In this document: piece by piece, positions 60,692 through 64,000 of the stretch | Layout: every line of letters begins with the position of its first letter | Numbering within the stretch: position 1 is the stretch's first letter | DNA from: Diploscapter coronatus | Taxonomy: Eukaryota > Nematoda > Chromadorea > Rhabditida > Rhabditidae | Direction of reading: 5' to 3' | Length of the DNA: 64,000 bases | NCBI GenBank assembly: GCA_964036155.1 | Contig: OZ038422.1 | Location: forward strand, 53,963,201-54,027,200 | Notes under the pieces: generated by a model | What the model saw: the letters and a program-made list of their open reading frames with translations, nothing else | Databases searched by the model: none | What the model was told of the DNA's origin: nothing | Position numbers and translations under genes: made by a program

Positions 60692-63086
60692 CTAATATCC
60701 TGGGGGCGTTCGTGGAAGTGGACAGTGATCACAGCTAAAACGCACTTCTTATGTAAGCTATGATTCTATAAATAATAACCTTCCTTTAGCTCCCGAAAGT
60801 CCTTCCTAAACAAAATTGTAATAATTAAATTTTAGTAATTTTTCTCTCGAAAGCAAAAAAAGTATTGCCTGGCCAGGTAGTCCCGTCCTTCCTAAATATA
60901 TTTCGATAGATTTAGTTCCAATATAAACTCAAAAACCTGGGAGTCCAAATCTACCTCCAACTCCGCTATCTCCTAAAATAATTGTTCCTTTTTTATACAG
61001 TAGTGGCGCATAAAAGTTTTGGAACAATTGATAGTTTTTGAAAATCTTCATCTTTAGATTTTTACTGAAGCAATTTTTTTTCAAATTTTATAGACTTGAA
61101 ATGTCATCGAGTAACAGTAATCCTCAAAATTTCATTCTAGTTGATCGTGGAAAATTAAGAAATCATATCTCTCAAATATCATGAAATGTTCCAAATCTTT
61201 TTCGCTATTGTATTTTAAATTAATTTACCGATCGGGCCTCGTAGCCCAGGCACTCCAGCTTTTCCTTTTTCTCCAGGTGGGCTTGAAATAATTTATCATA
61301 TAAAATTTGGAAAACGTCACTTATCAGCCAGTCCGCATTCCCCTTGTAGCCTTAAAACGATTTTTATATTATTTCACGAAGTAATTCTCTTATCTGGCGG
61401 TCCTTGCATTCCAGCAGGAGATTCAATCGGAATTTGCTTTCCTGAATCACCTAAAAATTTTCTCCATTTTAACCGTTGATATTGATTTAATATATCTTTC
61501 TCTCCAGGCAACCCAATCAGTCTGAATAAGCATTTTAAAACTTTATTCCAAATCAACAAATTTACCCAGTGCTTCCAATTAGTCCGCTTGGGCCTATTGC
61601 TCCCGGTTCACATGAAAATATGGGATTTTTTGAGAGAAAATAATTTATTTTTACCAGCCTTCCCATTTACTCCCGGTTCTCCATTCTCTAAAGAATATTT
61701 TTTGCAAGATTTCATCGTATTTAGATAGAAAATTTTACCGCCCATTGAACCAGGATCTCTAAAAATATAGATTTACAGAATTATTGATAAACAGGGTTTT
61801 TAAACTTACCCTTTGTCACCGATTAATCCAGCCAATCCAGGAGGTCATGAAAATGTTAAATTATAAAATGTGTCACAAACTCATTTCCATGAAGATCACT
61901 TTAAAATGTGACCTTTCAACTAGTCATATTTGGATTAGTAAACTTATTATACCAGGGGGACATTCTCTTAGGCATGGAGGTGGTTCTTCCACAGTAAAAA
62001 CTGCATCTCTGCCTGGATTTCCATCCAACTCAAAATTAATATGAAAATTATTTTGAAATATAAAAAAAAAAAAAACTTACTCCAGGCTTTCCATCTGAAT
62101 TTTGTGATGATGCATAGATTTATTCAGCTTTTGAAAAATGAAATAAATCTATACATACCCAAACCATCGCCACCCGAAACTCCTTTAAATTATTGTGATT
62201 AAATTATGTTTAAATTAGAAATAAAAACCTGGATCGCCGACAATTCCTAAAATTTACTTCATGAAATAATAAAAATACGTTTTTTAAAGAAGAAAATTCA
62301 TAATTGAATCAAAAATCTACCTGGTAATCCAATCATACACGGACAACATTTGTCCACTTGTGTGGTCTCTGTCTCGTATTGTCTTCTTTTTCTTCTGTAA
62401 GATCTTCATTTTCTGTTTTTTTTTTTTTAATTTCTTCCAACCCATTAGAAATGAAATGTCCAAAAATCCATCTGCCTTCCTCTTCCCTAGCAGATGACGA
62501 ATTGGCGAGAATTTTTTTCTCCAGAGCTGCTCGTTTCTCTAACCGACGCTCCATTCCAACCGATCGAGCTTCCAATTCATGCCACAAATCCCTATTCCTA
62601 CTCTAAATAAGCGTTATTAGATAGCTGAATAGGTGAAAAAATCATAATCTAACAAAAATATTTAATCTTTTTGTTAGGCGTGAATAGAATGCTAAATGAA
62701 TTCAAAAACGATTAATTTAACACATAATGGAATTAGAAATTTTGAAAATCCATAAATTATTGCTTTAAAGAATGGTCACGAAACGGCTAAAATCGAAATT
62801 TTGTAAAACTCGAATAAAATATTCTACAACTTTCTAAAGAATCTCACCGTACAATAATTAGATTCATGAATATAGACAGTTTTAACGTGTTGTAGATGCT
62901 CATAAATAATAGGTACGGATATAATGCAGAAAACTGTAGCTATTGTCGATAGACTAACTGATAGAACTGCTGCTCTAAATGGCGAAAAATGTAATTAAAC
63001 TTTGCAAACTCGAAAATAAACTACCTCCACAATTTCGTACAATAATATTCTGAATCTACGATATACTGAGGCGGAGGTTCTTTCAT
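60692..63086 (-). CDS. Cuticle collagen with eroded splice junctions
   Basis: Exoskeleton collagen. Exon 1 (from ATG 63086) encodes MKEPPPQYIVDSEYYCTKLW. Exon 2 encodes the Col_cuticle_N membrane anchor (AAVLSVSLSTIATVFCIISV, IYEHLQHV, ESNYC); then RDLWHELEA and a basic subtilisin-type site (GRKRRQYETE) formed by a 47-nt intron. The triple helix begins after CCPCMIGLPG and continues through many tiny Gly-X-Y exons, with PPPCLRECPPG in the middle, and closes with the conserved SCDHCPLPRTPPGY and TAG at 60692-60694. The Gly-X-Y phase is kept, but expected junctions are altered: acceptors at 61847, 61612, 61352 and 61283 lack AG, and donors at 61494, 61392 and 61323 read AT. A further exon uses CCAG|GCAATA (GC-AG). 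Canonical in-frame alternatives exist at all of them. This is either a functional, restructured gene or an early pseudogene. The MITE at 60996-61212 sits in an intron. Confidence 0.8.
60996..61212. mobile_element. MITE in a collagen intron
   Basis: The ends TACAGTAGTGGCGCATAAAA...TTTTGGAACA and (reverse) TACAATAGCGAAAAAGATTTGGAACA are ~28-bp imperfect inverted repeats bordered by TA. They resemble Tc/mariner-type ends. Non-coding; it lies within intron 60973-61228. Confidence 0.65.
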
Positions 63087-64000
63087 TTTCTGTGAGAAGT
63101 AGTAGATGATGGGATTGTGATCGTAAGCGCGACTTATATTCCGAATGATCTCAGGAATATAGCTCGTAGACAGGAAAACTACTCACTGACTGCTAGCCTG
63201 TGTCTGTGGTTATTGTCTGCTTTTTCTGCCTTCCTTTCATCTTCATCATCCCTCACTATGAATATCCTGTGTCTTCACATAATCCATAAAGAATTAACAA
63301 TGAACAGTGACATTCAGCTGAACAGATCAGACATATCCTTGTCGCCTACTTTCTCTTATCAATGATAGCGAGTCACTAGCAGCAATTATGAAAATAATGT
63401 GACTTTTCCTGCTAGATACTTGGATAATGATTGGAGTTCGATGATTAGCCGAATAATGAGAGAGATGTATGAACATTTTTTGATATTTCGAAAATCAAAA
63501 ACTAAAACAATACGATTGTGCCCCTATATAAAAGCTTCAAAATGATGTATAACATGTCGGGGTAAAAATGCACTCCTGGACGTATAATCAAACTGAGTGG
63601 AGTGTCAACAATAACTTCACAAGAAATCGGTTAACTATTTCTGTTATATATTTTGAAATTACTATGAAATAAATATTGGATTTGGTTACAAAATTTTTGA
63701 AATAAAATATTAAAAAGTATATCTATTTCAGTTGCAATCTTTTAGTGTTTTTATTGGATGTCCTCGAGAGTTGTTTGTATCATGTGCATTAAAATTAAAT
63801 TATTATTTCACATTTTGTTGAATAAAATTTCTATACGAGATCTGAGATTATTATAATCAAGCTTTATTTTATGTCAATTTTTCCGACTTTATGCCATTCA
63901 TTCGTTTGTAGATCGTATTCCTCGATTGAATTACAAAAATTTTTCCATAAAAATAATTTGTCTTGAAATCTAAGTTAACAAATATTTCGTATAAAGACAT
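63087..64000. other. Upstream region of the collagen and a dispersed repeat
   Basis: 63087-63490 is presumably the collagen promoter; no site recognised. 63495-63941 is the second copy of the ~465-bp repeat. The sequence is AT-rich to the end of the window. Confidence 0.5.
63495..63941 (+). repeat. ~450-bp dispersed repeat, copy 2
   Basis: Same orientation as 33172-33637 and clearly homologous, but with substitutions and short deletions. TATATAAAAG occurs near its start. No conserved open frame between the two copies. Confidence 0.8.

Noticed and set aside
62333..62587. Apparent frameshift in the collagen at a 13-bp A run
   Set aside because: A 47-nt intron (GTTGGA...CTTACAG) removes the A run and restores the frame into RKRRQYETE and CCPC, so no frameshift is needed.
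1..64000. Search for CRISPR arrays, rRNA, tRNA or a viral/retrotransposon polymerase
   Set aside because: No regular spaced repeats, no recognisable RNA gene, and no transposase or polymerase motifs were seen on either strand by eye.

Overview
The window looks like a gene-dense nematode chromosome segment, probably rhabditid-like. Evidence: AT-rich introns of about 45-60 bp with TTTCAG-type acceptors; a cuticle collagen with the nematode N-terminal domain and a C-terminal CDHCP...PPGY ending; serpentine receptors; a CRAL-TRIO/GOLD protein; and gene pairs spaced like SL trans-spliced operons. I cannot name the species. All exon models were read by eye from splice sites, phase and protein family resemblance.

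Layout. 1-2.2 kb (minus): a two-gene operon-like pair, an 83-residue soluble protein followed by a 204-residue membrane protein. 2.2-7 kb: intergenic DNA with microsatellites, a TIR element and strand-asymmetric purine/pyrimidine blocks. 7.0-10.4 kb (plus): rhodopsin-like 7TM receptor. 11.5-12.7 kb (minus): compact T-box factor of the TBX1/TBX20 (mls-1-like) class with an N-terminal Groucho-binding eh1 motif. 13.2-22.2 kb: a large inverted duplication. Its two ~1.65 kb arms each carry an intact copy of one small secreted protein gene, and they flank a ~5.8 kb spacer containing another multi-pass receptor gene. 22.2-25.6 kb: palindromic and TIR elements and a decayed ORF. 25.8-32.3 kb: two convergent Ser/Thr-rich secreted protein genes, one small and one of 26 exons.

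34-64 kb is the conserved block: USP39 (spliceosomal, inactive USP), an F-box-like protein, eIF2B delta (minus), then divergently the run MRGBP/Eaf7 - C12orf4 (FERRY subunit) - TTLL5, which may be an operon. On the minus strand follow a SEC14/CRAL-TRIO-GOLD protein and a cuticle collagen.

The most unusual observations are: (1) the collagen gene, where the Gly-X-Y exons remain but seven splice-junction bases are altered, and each alteration has an in-frame resolution using canonical sites; (2) the inverted duplication carrying near-identical small secreted genes of a family I do not recognise; (3) the 26-exon mucin-like gene built from symmetric phase-0 Ser/Thr exons; (4) four GC-AG introns in 64 kb. 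I found no rRNA, tRNA, CRISPR or autonomous transposase gene.
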